This document shows positions 44,948-53,817 of a DNA stretch of 64,000 nt, piece after piece; within the stretch, counting starts at the first letter, position 1, and each line of letters begins with the position of its first letter. Location of the stretch: positions 1-64,000 of the forward strand of contig NZ_VJYI01000014.1 of the NCBI RefSeq assembly GCF_008065375.1, written 5' to 3'. Origin of the DNA: Nonomuraea sp. SYSU D8015 (GTDB taxonomy: Bacteria > Actinomycetota > Actinomycetes > Streptosporangiales > Streptosporangiaceae). The notes under the pieces are model-generated. The model searched no databases. It was not told where the DNA came from and worked only from the letters and a program-made list of their open reading frames with translations. The translations under genes were made by a program, and so were the position numbers.

Positions 44948-45715
44948 ATGAGCATGGAGCCCCAGCTGGTCAAGTCCGCCGAGCGGACGGTACGCATCCT
45001 CGAGGTCCTGGCCGAGTCGCACGACCACCTGACGCTGTCGGAGCTCCAGCAGCGCACCGGATTCCCGCGCAGCAGCCTGCATGCTCTCATGCGGACGCTG
45101 GTCGAGCTCAACTGGGTCGAGACCGACTCGGCGAGGTCGGCGTTCGGCATCGGGCCCCACGCGCTCCTGACCGGCACCGCGTACCTGGACAAGGACCCGG
45201 CGCTGCCGTTCGCGCAGGAGACGCTGGAGGACCTGCGGGACGAGATCGGGCAGACCGTGCACTTCGCTCGCCGGGACGGGGCGCACGTGCTCTACCTGGC
45301 GACCAGGGAGTCACGGGAGGCCGCGCACGTGATCCCGAGGGTGGGCCGACGGCTGCCCGCGCACGTGACCGCGCTCGGCCAGGCCCTGCTCGCCCAGCTC
45401 ACCGACGACGAGGTCTTGGCCCTGCTCCCCGATCCGCTGGCGGGGCTCACCGAGCACTCCATCACCGACCTGACCAAGCTGACCGGCGAGCTCGACCAGG
45501 TTCGCACGCGGGGCTGGGCGTACGAGCGAGAGCAGGGCACACCCGGTGTGGCCTGCGTGGCCGTCGCGGTCGACTACCGCATCCCGGCCACGGACGCGAT
45601 CAGCTGCTCCATGCCCGCGGGTCTCACGCCCGCCACCGTCGAGACGATCACCGAAGCGGTGATCAAACACACCCGCAAGCTGGCTGCCACTCTGCGCAGG
45701 GAGGGCATCCGCTAG
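44948..45715 (+). CDS. IclR-family regulator of the uronate pathway
   Basis: About 255 residues: N-terminal winged helix (SAERTVRILEVLAESHDHL, GFPRSSLHALMRTL) and an IclR effector domain (RVGRRLPAHVTALGQALLAQL; GVACVAVAVDYR). The ATG at 44948 is chosen with AGGAG 11 bases upstream; 44954 is also possible. It lies inside the importer operon and matching operator pairs occur before udh, the importer, itself and gudD/KGSADH. IclR proteins often repress sugar-acid genes until a pathway intermediate binds; here the effector is unknown. Confidence 0.88.
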   Translation: MSMEPQLVKSAERTVRILEVLAESHDHLTLSELQQRTGFPRSSLHALMRTLVELNWVETDSARSAFGIGPHALLTGTAYLDKDPALPFAQETLEDLRDEIGQTVHFARRDGAHVLYLATRESREAAHVIPRVGRRLPAHVTALGQALLAQLTDDEVLALLPDPLAGLTEHSITDLTKLTGELDQVRTRGWAYEREQGTPGVACVAVAVDYRIPATDAISCSMPAGLTPATVETITEAVIKHTRKLAATLRREGIR

Positions 45716-45727
45716 AAAGGACTGTTG

Positions 45728-46633
45728 ATGCGGCTAGATGGTGTTCTCTTCTTTCCGGTGACCCCCTTCGGGGCCGACGGCGAGCTCGCGGAGCAGGTGC
45801 TCGCCCGGCACGTCGCCGACGGGGTCGCGGCCGGGGCGGGAGGAGTGTTCACCGCGTGCGGCACCGGTGAGTTCAACGCCCTCGATCTCGACGAATACAC
45901 CCGGACCGTGGCCACCTCGGTCGCCGCCACTCAAGGGCGCGTGCCCGTCTTCGCCGGTGCCGGCGGCGCGCTGCCCGCCGCCAAGGCGATCGCCCGCGCC
46001 GCCGCCGCGCAGCGCGCCGACGGCCTGCTGCTGATGCCTCCCTACCTGGTCACCGGCCCTTCCTCAGGTCTGGTGCGGTACGTGCGCGAAGTCGCGGAGG
46101 CCGTCGCGCTGCCGATCATCATCTATCACCGGGGCACGGCCCGTTTCACTCCCGCCGCCGTCGCCGAGCTGGCCGCGTTGCCGAACGTGGTGGGCTTCAA
46201 GGACGGGCTGGGCGACTTCGACCTGCTGCAGCGGATCATCCTGACCGTGCGGCGGTCGACCGACAAGGAGTTCACGTTCTTCAACGGGCTGCCGACCGCC
46301 GAGTTCACCGTGCCCGCCTACCGAGGGCTCGGGGTGAGCCTGTATTCGAGCGCGGTGTTCGCCTTCGCGCCCGAGATCGCGCTGGCCTTCCACAAGGCGG
46401 TGACGGGCGGGGACGAGGTGCTGGTGCAGCGGCTGCTGACCGGGTTCTACCTGCCGCTGGTCGAGCTGCGCGACCTCGTGCCCGGCTATGCGGTCTCCCT
46501 GGTCAAGGCGGGGGTACGGCTGCGTGGGCTGGATGTGGGAGGCGTGCGGGCGCCTCTCGTCGATCCGGCGCCCGAGCATGTGGCGGAGCTGGAGCAGATC
46601 ATCGCCACCGGGCTGGAGATCGCCGGGGCGTGA
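45728..46633 (+). CDS. kdgD: 5-dehydro-4-deoxyglucarate dehydratase
   Basis: A 301-residue DapA-superfamily TIM barrel. Schiff-base Lys158 lies in VVGFKDGLGD and Tyr133 in IIIYHRG; ACGTGEF replaces the GTTGE of true DapA, as in KDG dehydratases. The enzyme dehydrates and decarboxylates 5-keto-4-deoxyglucarate to 2,5-dioxopentanoate, step three of the pathway. AAAGGA precedes the ATG. It follows iclR by 12 bases, last gene of the importer operon. Confidence 0.88.
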   Translation: MRLDGVLFFPVTPFGADGELAEQVLARHVADGVAAGAGGVFTACGTGEFNALDLDEYTRTVATSVAATQGRVPVFAGAGGALPAAKAIARAAAAQRADGLLLMPPYLVTGPSSGLVRYVREVAEAVALPIIIYHRGTARFTPAAVAELAALPNVVGFKDGLGDFDLLQRIILTVRRSTDKEFTFFNGLPTAEFTVPAYRGLGVSLYSSAVFAFAPEIALAFHKAVTGGDEVLVQRLLTGFYLPLVELRDLVPGYAVSLVKAGVRLRGLDVGGVRAPLVDPAPEHVAELEQIIATGLEIAGA

Positions 46634-47110
46634 CCGGCGATGGTCCGGAGGCGGCACCACGCCACGTTCCGAGCACCGGCGGCGCGCTGCCTGCCACCGG
46701 AGACGTGCGCCAGCCGGCGAATCCTGTCGCCTCCGGACCGCTGGTGGCGGATCCTGTCATCTCCGGACAACTGTCGGCGGACCCTGCCACCTCCGGACCA
46801 GACGCCTCGCCGCCCCACCTCCGGAGACGTCCTGTCGTTTCCGGCGCAGACGGCGCACCGCCCACCCCCCGAACCGACCCGCCACCTCCGGACCAGACCG
46901 CGCACCGCCCACCGCCCGGAAGGGGCCCCAACCTCCGGGACCCAGACCGCGCGCCACCCACCGCCCAGAACCGTCCCAACGCTCGGACCTGGCCGCACCC
47001 CACCCACCACCGGAACAGACCCGGCCCCCAGGACCGGGACCGCGCCGCTCACCGCCGGAGACGGTCCCGACCCCCCGGACCATCACCGGCGGCGGCGCAA
47101 CACCTTCGGC
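46634..47110. other. low-complexity spacer between converging kdgD and KGSADH
   Basis: C-rich sequence with many imperfect repeats of TCCGGAC/CACCTCCGGAC and CCGCCCAC. All six frames are partly open but encode Pro/Arg/Gly-rich sequence with no start signals. No terminator hairpin stands out. No gene seen. Confidence 0.55.
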
Positions 47111-48580
47111 TCACTTCACGTAGGTTCCGTCGACCCGGCGCGGAATGGAGAGCGGGTTGTCGTCCTTGAGCTCGTCCGGCAGCAGGGCCTCCGGCCAGTC
47201 CTGGTACGCGGTCGGCGCCAGCCACCGGTCGATGGCCGTGGCCCCGACCGAGGTGGCCGTCGTGGTGGCCGCGGGCCAGGGCCCGCCGTGCTGCATGGCC
47301 CAGCACACGGCCACGCCGGTCGGCCAGCCGTTCCAGATGAGCCGCCCGGCCTTCTTGCCGAGCACCTCGACGATGTCACCGGCCTCGTCGGTGTCGGCGC
47401 CGTGGACGGTGGCCGTGAGTGAGCCGTCGAGCCGCTCGAGCACGGGACGCAGATCGGAAATTTCGCGATATGTCACCACGATCGACGCGGGCCCGAAGCA
47501 CTCCTCGCCGATGTGCGGCAGCTTCTCCGCGAACGTCTCCAGATCCGTGGTGAACACCTTCGGCGTGACCGCCCAGGCGCCCTCGCCCGGCTTGCCCTCC
47601 GCGAGCAGCTGCAGCTCGCTGAGCCGCCCGACGCCGCCGAGGTATCCGTCCCTGATCCGCTCGGCCAGCATGGGCCCGCCGCTGGTCCCCTCGACGGCCG
47701 CCACGATGGCCTTGCGCAGCTCGTCACCCTCGGGCACGAACACGAGGCCGGGATTCGTACAGAACTGCCCGACCCCGAGCGTCAGCGACGCGGCGAACCC
47801 GGTGGCCACGCTGTCCGCCTGCGCGGAGGGCAGCACGACCACGGGGTTGACGCTGCCCAGCTCGCCGAAGAACGGGATCGGCACCTCCCGCTCGTCGATC
47901 AGCTTCTGGATCGCCTTGCCCCCGGCCACGGACCCGGTGAACCCGGCCGCGACCACCGTGGGGTGCTTCACCAGGTCGATGCCCGCCTGCATGCCCTGGA
48001 CCAGACCCAGCAGGTCAGGGTACGGCAGAGCTTCCCGCACGATCTTGGCCACCCGCTCGGAGGTGTTCGGATGACCGGGATGCGCCTTGACGACCACCGG
48101 GCAGCCTGCGGCCAGGGCGGAGGCGGTGTCGCCCCCGGCCACCGAGAACGCGAACGGGAAGTTGCTCGCCGCGAACACGGCGACCACGCCCTGCAACGGA
48201 TGCTTCATGCGCCGCACGTCGGGCCGCGGCGGGGTGAGGGAGGGGTCGGCGTGATCGATGATGGCCTCCAGGTAGCCACCGTCCCTGATCACCTGGGCGA
48301 AGAGCCTGAACTGCCCGGCCGTGCGGGCCACCTCGCCGCGCAGACGCACCTCGCCGAGCGCGGTCTCCTGGTCGGCGATCTGCCACAGCTCGTCCACGTG
48401 TGCGGCGAGGGCGTCGGCCACCGCCTCGAGGGCCAGCGCCCGCTCGGCCGCCGGAGTGGACCGCCAGGCCGTGCCGGCCGCAGCGGCGGCGGAAACGATC
48501 AAGTCGACCCCGGCGCTGTCGGTCTCTGGCAGGGCGGCGCCCACGGTCTCGCCGGTCCTGGGGTCGTGTCCGTAGATCAT
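47111..48580 (-). CDS. 2,5-dioxopentanoate (alpha-ketoglutarate semialdehyde) dehydrogenase
   Basis: A 489-residue aldehyde dehydrogenase of the KGSADH group. Catalytic residues: Asn140 (AASNFPFAFSVAGGD), Glu240 (FFGELGSVNPVV) and Cys274 (GQFCTNPG). It oxidises 2,5-dioxopentanoate to 2-oxoglutarate, the last step that feeds the sugar acid into the TCA cycle. Divergent from gudD, sharing the 48641-48675 operator pair. Confidence 0.9.
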   Translation of the reverse strand: MIYGHDPRTGETVGAALPETDSAGVDLIVSAAAAAGTAWRSTPAAERALALEAVADALAAHVDELWQIADQETALGEVRLRGEVARTAGQFRLFAQVIRDGGYLEAIIDHADPSLTPPRPDVRRMKHPLQGVVAVFAASNFPFAFSVAGGDTASALAAGCPVVVKAHPGHPNTSERVAKIVREALPYPDLLGLVQGMQAGIDLVKHPTVVAAGFTGSVAGGKAIQKLIDEREVPIPFFGELGSVNPVVVLPSAQADSVATGFAASLTLGVGQFCTNPGLVFVPEGDELRKAIVAAVEGTSGGPMLAERIRDGYLGGVGRLSELQLLAEGKPGEGAWAVTPKVFTTDLETFAEKLPHIGEECFGPASIVVTYREISDLRPVLERLDGSLTATVHGADTDEAGDIVEVLGKKAGRLIWNGWPTGVAVCWAMQHGGPWPAATTTATSVGATAIDRWLAPTAYQDWPEALLPDELKDDNPLSIPRRVDGTYVK

Positions 48581-48640
48581 CGAATGGCCCTTCGGAGTCT
48601 TGACACTTCTTCAGCCTGATTCTTACAGTTTTGGCAACTT

Positions 48641-48675
48641 GTCCACAAATCTGGCTATTGTTCACATATATGGAC
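48641..48675. promoter_or_regulatory. paired IclR-type operator between KGSADH and gudD
   Basis: GTCCACAAATCTGGCT (48641-48656) and GTTCACATATATGGAC (48660-48675), centres 19 bases apart. The right-hand site resembles the reverse complement of the importer site (GTTCACATACGTGGAC) in 14 of 16 positions and ends eight bases before the gudD start. One pair could control both divergent genes. Confidence 0.7.
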
Positions 48676-48683
48676 GGGGTAAC

Positions 48684-49940
48684 ATGATCATCAGGGAGAT
48701 TCGCATAACGCCCGTCGCCTTCCAGGATCCACCCCTCCTGAACGCCGCCGGAGTTCACGAGCCATGGGCCCTCCGGACCATTGTCGAGGTCGTCACGGAC
48801 GAGGGCCTGTCCGGGTTGGGCGAGACGTACGGCGACCTCGGTCACCTCGGCAAGGTGCGCGAGTGCGCGCAGGCCCTGATCGGGCTCGACGTGCACGCCA
48901 TGAACACGATGTACGCCCGGATCAACGCGATCGTCGGCGACGCCGTGAGCGACCTGCACGGCCTGACCGGCGTCGCCACCAAGGAGAAGAGCGTCGACCG
49001 GGTCTTCGCCGCCTTCGAGGTGGCCTGCCTGGACATCCGCGGCAAGGCGGCCGGCGTGCCGGTCGTCGACCTCCTCGGCGGCCGGGCCAGGGACGCCGTC
49101 GACTACAGCGCGTACCTCTTCTACAAGTGGGCCGGCCACCCCGGTGAGGAGCCGGACCGGTTCGGCGCGGCGCTGGACGAGGCGGGCATCGTCGAGCAGG
49201 CCGCGCTCCTGATCAAGGAGTACGGCTTCAAGTCGATCAAGCTCAAGGGCGGCGTGTTCCCGCCCGACCAGGAGATCGCCGCCATCAAGGCGCTGCACGA
49301 GGCGTTCCCCGGGGTGCCGCTGCGCCTTGACCCGAACGCCGCCTGGAGCGTCGAGACCTCGATCCGCGTGGGACGTGAACTGGAGGGCACGCTCCAGTAC
49401 TTGGAGGACCCCACTCCGGAAATTTCCGGAATGTCGGAGGTGGCGGCCGCCGTCCCCATGCCGCTCGCCACCAACATGTGCGTGGTCACCCCCGAGCACC
49501 TCCCGCCCGCCATCGCCTCCCGCGCGATCGGCGTGCTCCTCCTGGACCACCACTACTGGGGCGGTCTCGTCCGCTCCGCGCACATCGCCACCCTCTGCAC
49601 CACGTTCGGGCTGTCGCTGTCCATGCACTCCAACTCCCACCTCGGCATCAGCCTGGCCGCGATGACCCACCTGGCCGCCGCCACCCCGAACCTCACCTTC
49701 GCCTGCGACACCCACACGCCCTGGCAGGACGGCCAGGACGTGGTCGTGCCCGGCAGCCTCCGCTTCGTCGACGGCGCCGTGCCGGTGCCCTCCGGCCCGG
49801 GCCTCGGCGTCGAGCTCGACCGGGACGCGCTGGCCCGGATGCACGAGCAGTACGAGAGGTGCGGGATCGTGGCGCGGGACGACACGACGTACATGCAGCG
49901 CTTCCAGCCGGGCTTCACGGCGGCGAGGCCGCGCTGGTGA
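48684..49940 (+). CDS. gudD: glucarate dehydratase (enolase superfamily)
   Basis: A 418-residue enolase-superfamily enzyme. Lys186-x-Lys188 (IKLKGG), metal ligands Asp216 (RLDPNA), Glu241 (YLEDP) and Asn264 (LATNM), and catalytic His315 (SMHSNSHLGIS) with an Asp in LLDHHYWGG match glucarate dehydratase. It dehydrates D-glucarate (and possibly L-idarate or galactarate) to 5-keto-4-deoxyglucarate, step two. The ATG at 48684 begins the conserved MIIREIRITPVAF and follows the operator; a longer in-frame start at 48600 would run through it. Confidence 0.92.
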   Translation: MIIREIRITPVAFQDPPLLNAAGVHEPWALRTIVEVVTDEGLSGLGETYGDLGHLGKVRECAQALIGLDVHAMNTMYARINAIVGDAVSDLHGLTGVATKEKSVDRVFAAFEVACLDIRGKAAGVPVVDLLGGRARDAVDYSAYLFYKWAGHPGEEPDRFGAALDEAGIVEQAALLIKEYGFKSIKLKGGVFPPDQEIAAIKALHEAFPGVPLRLDPNAAWSVETSIRVGRELEGTLQYLEDPTPEISGMSEVAAAVPMPLATNMCVVTPEHLPPAIASRAIGVLLLDHHYWGGLVRSAHIATLCTTFGLSLSMHSNSHLGISLAAMTHLAAATPNLTFACDTHTPWQDGQDVVVPGSLRFVDGAVPVPSGPGLGVELDRDALARMHEQYERCGIVARDDTTYMQRFQPGFTAARPRW

Positions 49941-50024
49941 CCGCACCCCCGGTCCCGAGATCGTTCCGATGACCATCACCCCCGCCCATTCCGCCCTCTC
50001 CACCACCACCAGGAGCCCGCTGCC

Positions 50025-51188
50025 ATGAATGTCGCCTACGTCTACCCCTGGGACGTGGTCGGTGACCCTTCCGCCCCCGAGCGCCTGGCCGGTCTCGGCG
50101 TGGACGCGGTCGCGCTGGCGGCGAGCTACCACTCCACGCGCGCCGCCACCCCGTACCATCCGTCGCATCGCGTCCTCGACGTCCCCTTTCCGGCCTTCTA
50201 CCTGCCCATACGCCCGGCCGCCTGGGGCCGCCTGGTGCCCGCCTCACCGACCTGGACCCCCGCCGACGCCTACCTCCAGGCCAGAGACGCGTTGAAGGCC
50301 GTCGGCCTGCCGGTCCACGCCTGGACCGTCCTGACCCACAACTCCCACCTGGGCGCCGCACACCCTGACCTCGCCGTACGTAACGCGTTCGGCGACCCGT
50401 ACCCGTACGCGCTGTGCCCGGCCCAGGAGGACGTCATCGAATACTGCGAGCGCATGGTCCAGGAGATCCTCACCGTCGGGCAGCCCGACGGCCTGATCCT
50501 GGAGGCCTGTGGCCCGATGGGCTTCGGCCACCAGAGCGTCCACGAGAAGACCTCCGGCGCGGACTGGACCACCGCCGACACCGACCTCCTGTCCCTGTGT
50601 TTCTGCACCCGCTGCGCCCCCCGCTACCCCGAACCCGCCAGGGCCCGGGTCCGCGCCACCATAGACCGCTCGCTGCCCGCACACCGGCCCGGCACAGCCG
50701 GTGCCGACCCCACGAACACGACACCTGCCACTGTCGAGGACGCCCTCGGCCCCTTTGCCGACGAGGTGCGCGTGATCCGCGTCGGCCTGTCCACCGCCCT
50801 ACGCGAACACCTGATCGCCGTCGCCCGGCAAACCGCTCCCGACGTCCCCATCACCCTGCACGCCAATCCCGACCCATGGGCAGCCGGCGCCTTCGCCGCC
50901 CTCCCCTCGGGCGAACCGGGCGCGGACGTGCTGGTGGCCAGTTGCTGGGGCGACCCTTCCACGGACGCCGCCCGCCTGGCCCGCCTGGCGGAGCTGTCGA
51001 CCCAGAGCCAGCGCGTAGGCGCCTACGTCCTGGCCCTTCCGCCCCGCCCGGCCGACGCCACCGTCCTGGCCGATCACCTCAGGACGTACGCCAAGGCAGG
51101 AGCGGCCGAGTTCCACCTCTACCACGCGGGTCTCGCCTCCCCTGAACGCCTGACCGCCCTCACGGAGGCCCTTCGCCAAGTCTCATGA
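50025..51188 (+). CDS. conserved protein of unknown function in the uronate cluster
   Basis: A 387-residue cytoplasmic protein, probably a TIM barrel of glycoside-hydrolase type: N-terminal VAYVYPWDVVGDP, a middle region LILEACGPMGFGHQSVHEK, then LLSLCFCTRCAPRYPEP with a cluster of cysteines, and repeated strand-like blocks at the end (GADVLVASCWGD, GAAEFHLYHAGLAS). I do not recognise a characterised family. It follows gudD by 84 bases on the same strand, so it is probably co-regulated and may release or modify uronic acids. An acid pair in a Glu/Asp-rich barrel could be catalytic, but this is inference. Confidence 0.75.
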   Translation: MNVAYVYPWDVVGDPSAPERLAGLGVDAVALAASYHSTRAATPYHPSHRVLDVPFPAFYLPIRPAAWGRLVPASPTWTPADAYLQARDALKAVGLPVHAWTVLTHNSHLGAAHPDLAVRNAFGDPYPYALCPAQEDVIEYCERMVQEILTVGQPDGLILEACGPMGFGHQSVHEKTSGADWTTADTDLLSLCFCTRCAPRYPEPARARVRATIDRSLPAHRPGTAGADPTNTTPATVEDALGPFADEVRVIRVGLSTALREHLIAVARQTAPDVPITLHANPDPWAAGAFAALPSGEPGADVLVASCWGDPSTDAARLARLAELSTQSQRVGAYVLALPPRPADATVLADHLRTYAKAGAAEFHLYHAGLASPERLTALTEALRQVS

Positions 51189-51347
51189 GACCCGCCGCGG
51201 GCCCCATCCCTACCCGACACCATCGACCCCCTAGCCCCGGTCCCAACAGCAAGCGCTTCCGACCTCACCCAACAGGAAGCGATCTCCTCGCTCCCGCCCA
51301 TGAGGAAGCCGCCCAGCGCCTGGCCATCGGCGATCCCCCACAAGCCC

Positions 51348-51845
51348 TCAGATCACCATGGCCAGCCACTCCAGATGCGCACCTCCGAATGGCCCTTTCC
51401 GCTCTCCCACCGCGTCCACCAGCCACCGCGCCGCGCTTTCCGCCTGCGCGACCACCTCAGCCGGATATCCCAGCACCACCTGATGCTCGGTGAACTCGTC
51501 CTCGTCATCGACGAAGATCCGCCCATCCGGCATCCGAACGACGTCAAGATCGAGATCCACCATCGTCACCTCACCGTCCCTCCACTCCGGAACGGTGGTG
51601 ACATCCACGTAGATCTCGCTCCAGTGGGGCTGTGAATGGAAAGAGGCAGTCCACCACGCATCGCGGGGAAACAACATGATCGTGCTCGCTTCCCAAGGGA
51701 CCGGCGGCCCATTTCCTTTGCGCGCCACCGTCCCGCGCGGCACCCCCGCCCAGACCCCGTGCTCGTCTTCCCCAAGAACTCGACCGGGATGATTCCAGTG
51801 CAACGCCCCGCCGTACTTTCGATAAACGATCCGCACGTCACTCAC
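51348..51845 (-). CDS. DUF402-family protein (FomD/Ntdp-like)
   Basis: About 165 residues of the DUF402 beta-barrel family: WSEIYVDVTTVPEW, then VDLDLDVVRMPDG and VDDEDEFTEH, which carry the metal-binding acids. Characterised relatives hydrolyse nucleoside di- or triphosphates or CMP-phosphonates. GGAGAGG lies before the GTG at 51845; the open frame extends 11 codons further. Same strand as the two-component genes but separated by about 36 bases. Confidence 0.82.
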   Translation of the reverse strand: MSDVRIVYRKYGGALHWNHPGRVLGEDEHGVWAGVPRGTVARKGNGPPVPWEASTIMLFPRDAWWTASFHSQPHWSEIYVDVTTVPEWRDGEVTMVDLDLDVVRMPDGRIFVDDEDEFTEHQVVLGYPAEVVAQAESAARWLVDAVGERKGPFGGAHLEWLAMVI

Positions 51846-51881
51846 GAAGGCAACCTCTCCACGCCAAGCGCTCCCCAAGCC

Positions 51882-52523
51882 TCAACCCGCGGCAGAAACG
51901 AGCCCGCTCTCGTAGGCGGCAATGACAAGCTGCGCCCGATCCCGGGCCTCCAACTTGGCCAGCAACCGGGTGATGTGCGTCTTCACCGTCGCCAAGGTCA
52001 CCTGGAGATGATCGGCGATCTCCCGGTTGGACAACCCGCGCGCGATCAACATCAGTACCTCCCGCTCCCGCTCGGTCACCCCGTCCAGCCCCTTGACCTG
52101 TGGCACGGCCGGAGTCCGCGTGAACTGCTCGATCAGCCTCCGCGTCACCGTAGGCGCCAGCAACGCCTCCCCGGCCGCGACCACCCGGATGGCGGCCAGC
52201 AAATCGGCAGGCGGCGTGTCCTTGAGCAAAAACCCACTCGCCCCGGCCCGCAACGCGTCGTACACATACGCATCAAGATCGAACATCGTCACAACGAGCA
52301 CCCGGGTAACGTCTTTGATCCTCCGAGTAGCTTCGATCCCATCCATCTCCGGCATGCGCACATCCATGAGCACCACATCAGGCCGGTGCTCCATCGCGAC
52401 GGAAACAGCCTCCACCCCCGTGGCGGCCTCACCCACCACACTCAAATCGGGCTCGGAGTCCACCAGCACCCGGAAGCTCCCCCTGAGCAAGGCCTGATCA
52501 TCGGCGACGACCACCCGGATCAC
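51882..52523 (-). CDS. NarL/LuxR-type response regulator
   Basis: A 213-residue regulator: receiver (VVVADDQALLR, phosphoacceptor in VVLMDVRMPEMDG, KD in FLLKDTPP) and a LuxR helix-turn-helix (LTEREREV-like VTEREREVLMLIARGLSNRE). Its GTG overlaps the stop of the sensor kinase (GTGA). It likely controls the divergent ABC-2 exporter. Confidence 0.93.
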   Translation of the reverse strand: MIRVVVADDQALLRGSFRVLVDSEPDLSVVGEAATGVEAVSVAMEHRPDVVLMDVRMPEMDGIEATRRIKDVTRVLVVTMFDLDAYVYDALRAGASGFLLKDTPPADLLAAIRVVAAGEALLAPTVTRRLIEQFTRTPAVPQVKGLDGVTEREREVLMLIARGLSNREIADHLQVTLATVKTHITRLLAKLEARDRAQLVIAAYESGLVSAAG

Positions 52524-53731
52524 GAACCCTCCCCGTACGGCAACCGCGCGAAGACCCGAAACCCCCGCCCAGGAAGCCTCCCGGCCTCGAACGTCCCCCC
52601 GTACATCATCACCCGCTCCCGCATCCCGATCAGTCCATGTCCGGCCCCTTCCACAGGTGGCAGCGCACGTCTGCCAGGCCCGTCGTCGACCACCTCGATC
52701 CGCACGGCCCTCCCATCTTCATCGGCGACGACGGACACGCTGCAACGAGCGGGGGCGGCATGCTTGACGACATTGGTCAGCGCCTCCTGCACAATCCGAT
52801 AAACCGCCAACTCCACCCCCTCAGGCAACCGCACGCCATCCCCGCCAAGGCGCCCGATCCGGAAATCGCAGTGCACCTCCACCCCCGCCGACCGGGCCTG
52901 CCGCACCAAGCCCTCCAGTCCCGCCAGCCCGGGTGCCGGACCACGTTCGGGTGGCTCGGCGGACCTCAGCACACCGAGCAGATGCCGCATTTCAACCAGC
53001 GCGCCCCGGCTGGCGGTCTCGATCACGCGGAGAGCATCCTGCGCCTCCTCTGGCTTGGTGGCCATCACGTGATTCGCCACCCCTGCCTTGACCGCGATCA
53101 GCCCGACGCTATGCGTGACGACGTCATGCAGTTCCCGGGCAATGCGTAACCGCTCCTCCATCACCGCCTGCGCCGCCATCCGCTCGGCATCACGCGCCGC
53201 ATACCGCCTCCGCTCAGACACCGCCCGCCCGATCGTCCAGGCACTGCCCAGCGCGGCGATCCCCATGAGCGGCTCATCGAGGTGCAGGATCCAGCCAGGA
53301 GCGTTTTGCCGCGGCGTGCCCGCCACAGCCAGCCCGGCAATGGTGACCACGCTCAGCAGCCCGATCGCCGAAACCGGCAGGAGGCTGCCCGCCCTCCCCG
53401 TCATGGCCACCACATAGAGCGCATAGGCAGGCGCGAACCACGGAAACCCGACGGCCCCGATCACCACAGCGAAGATCGCCAACACCAGCGTGAACAAGAA
53501 GACGGGCACCGGCCACAGTCGCCGCAGCGCCAGCGGCAGCCCCAACCCGCACGGCAGCGTGATCTTCACCCAAGGCGGAAGCGCCGTCGCACCGGCCGCC
53601 GATGTGAAGAACACGAATGCAAGGACGAACCCCGCCGCCAGATCGAGCAGGATCAGCTGCCCGCGGCTCAGCCGCCTTGCGAAGAGGGGATTCGTCTCGT
53701 CCACGCGTTGAACCGTAGCCGCTACCGCCAC
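52520..53731 (-). CDS. two-component sensor histidine kinase (HisKA_3)
   Basis: A 403-residue sensor: several membrane helices in residues 25-170, the HisKA_3 phosphoacceptor in RIARELHDVVTHSVGL and an ATPase domain (EALTNVVKHA, DDGPG, GHGLIGMRERV). Actinobacterial kinases of this type sit next to ABC-2 transporters and sense membrane stress or peptides. The start is uncertain: GTG at 53731 or a later in-frame GTG near 53704; neither has a clear ribosome site. Confidence 0.9.
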   Translation of the reverse strand: MAVAATVQRVDETNPLFARRLSRGQLILLDLAAGFVLAFVFFTSAAGATALPPWVKITLPCGLGLPLALRRLWPVPVFLFTLVLAIFAVVIGAVGFPWFAPAYALYVVAMTGRAGSLLPVSAIGLLSVVTIAGLAVAGTPRQNAPGWILHLDEPLMGIAALGSAWTIGRAVSERRRYAARDAERMAAQAVMEERLRIARELHDVVTHSVGLIAVKAGVANHVMATKPEEAQDALRVIETASRGALVEMRHLLGVLRSAEPPERGPAPGLAGLEGLVRQARSAGVEVHCDFRIGRLGGDGVRLPEGVELAVYRIVQEALTNVVKHAAPARCSVSVVADEDGRAVRIEVVDDGPGRRALPPVEGAGHGLIGMRERVMMYGGTFEAGRLPGRGFRVFARLPYGEGS

Positions 53732-53817
53732 CTCGCCACGTCAGCCCACGGTCTGACCTTGAATTTCGAACCTGGGTCCGACGCGTGACCGATCCTCCGC
53801 ACCGCATCCTGTACGCC

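Noticed and set aside
45728-46633. Second dapA (lysine synthesis) gene
   Set aside because: The GTTGE motif is changed and the gene lies with gudD and KGSADH; KDG dehydratase fits better. True dapA is at 57349.
46486-47052. Minus-strand open frame with repeated SGGDRIRR-like sequence
   Set aside because: Overlaps the kdgD 3' end and a low-complexity spacer; no start signal.
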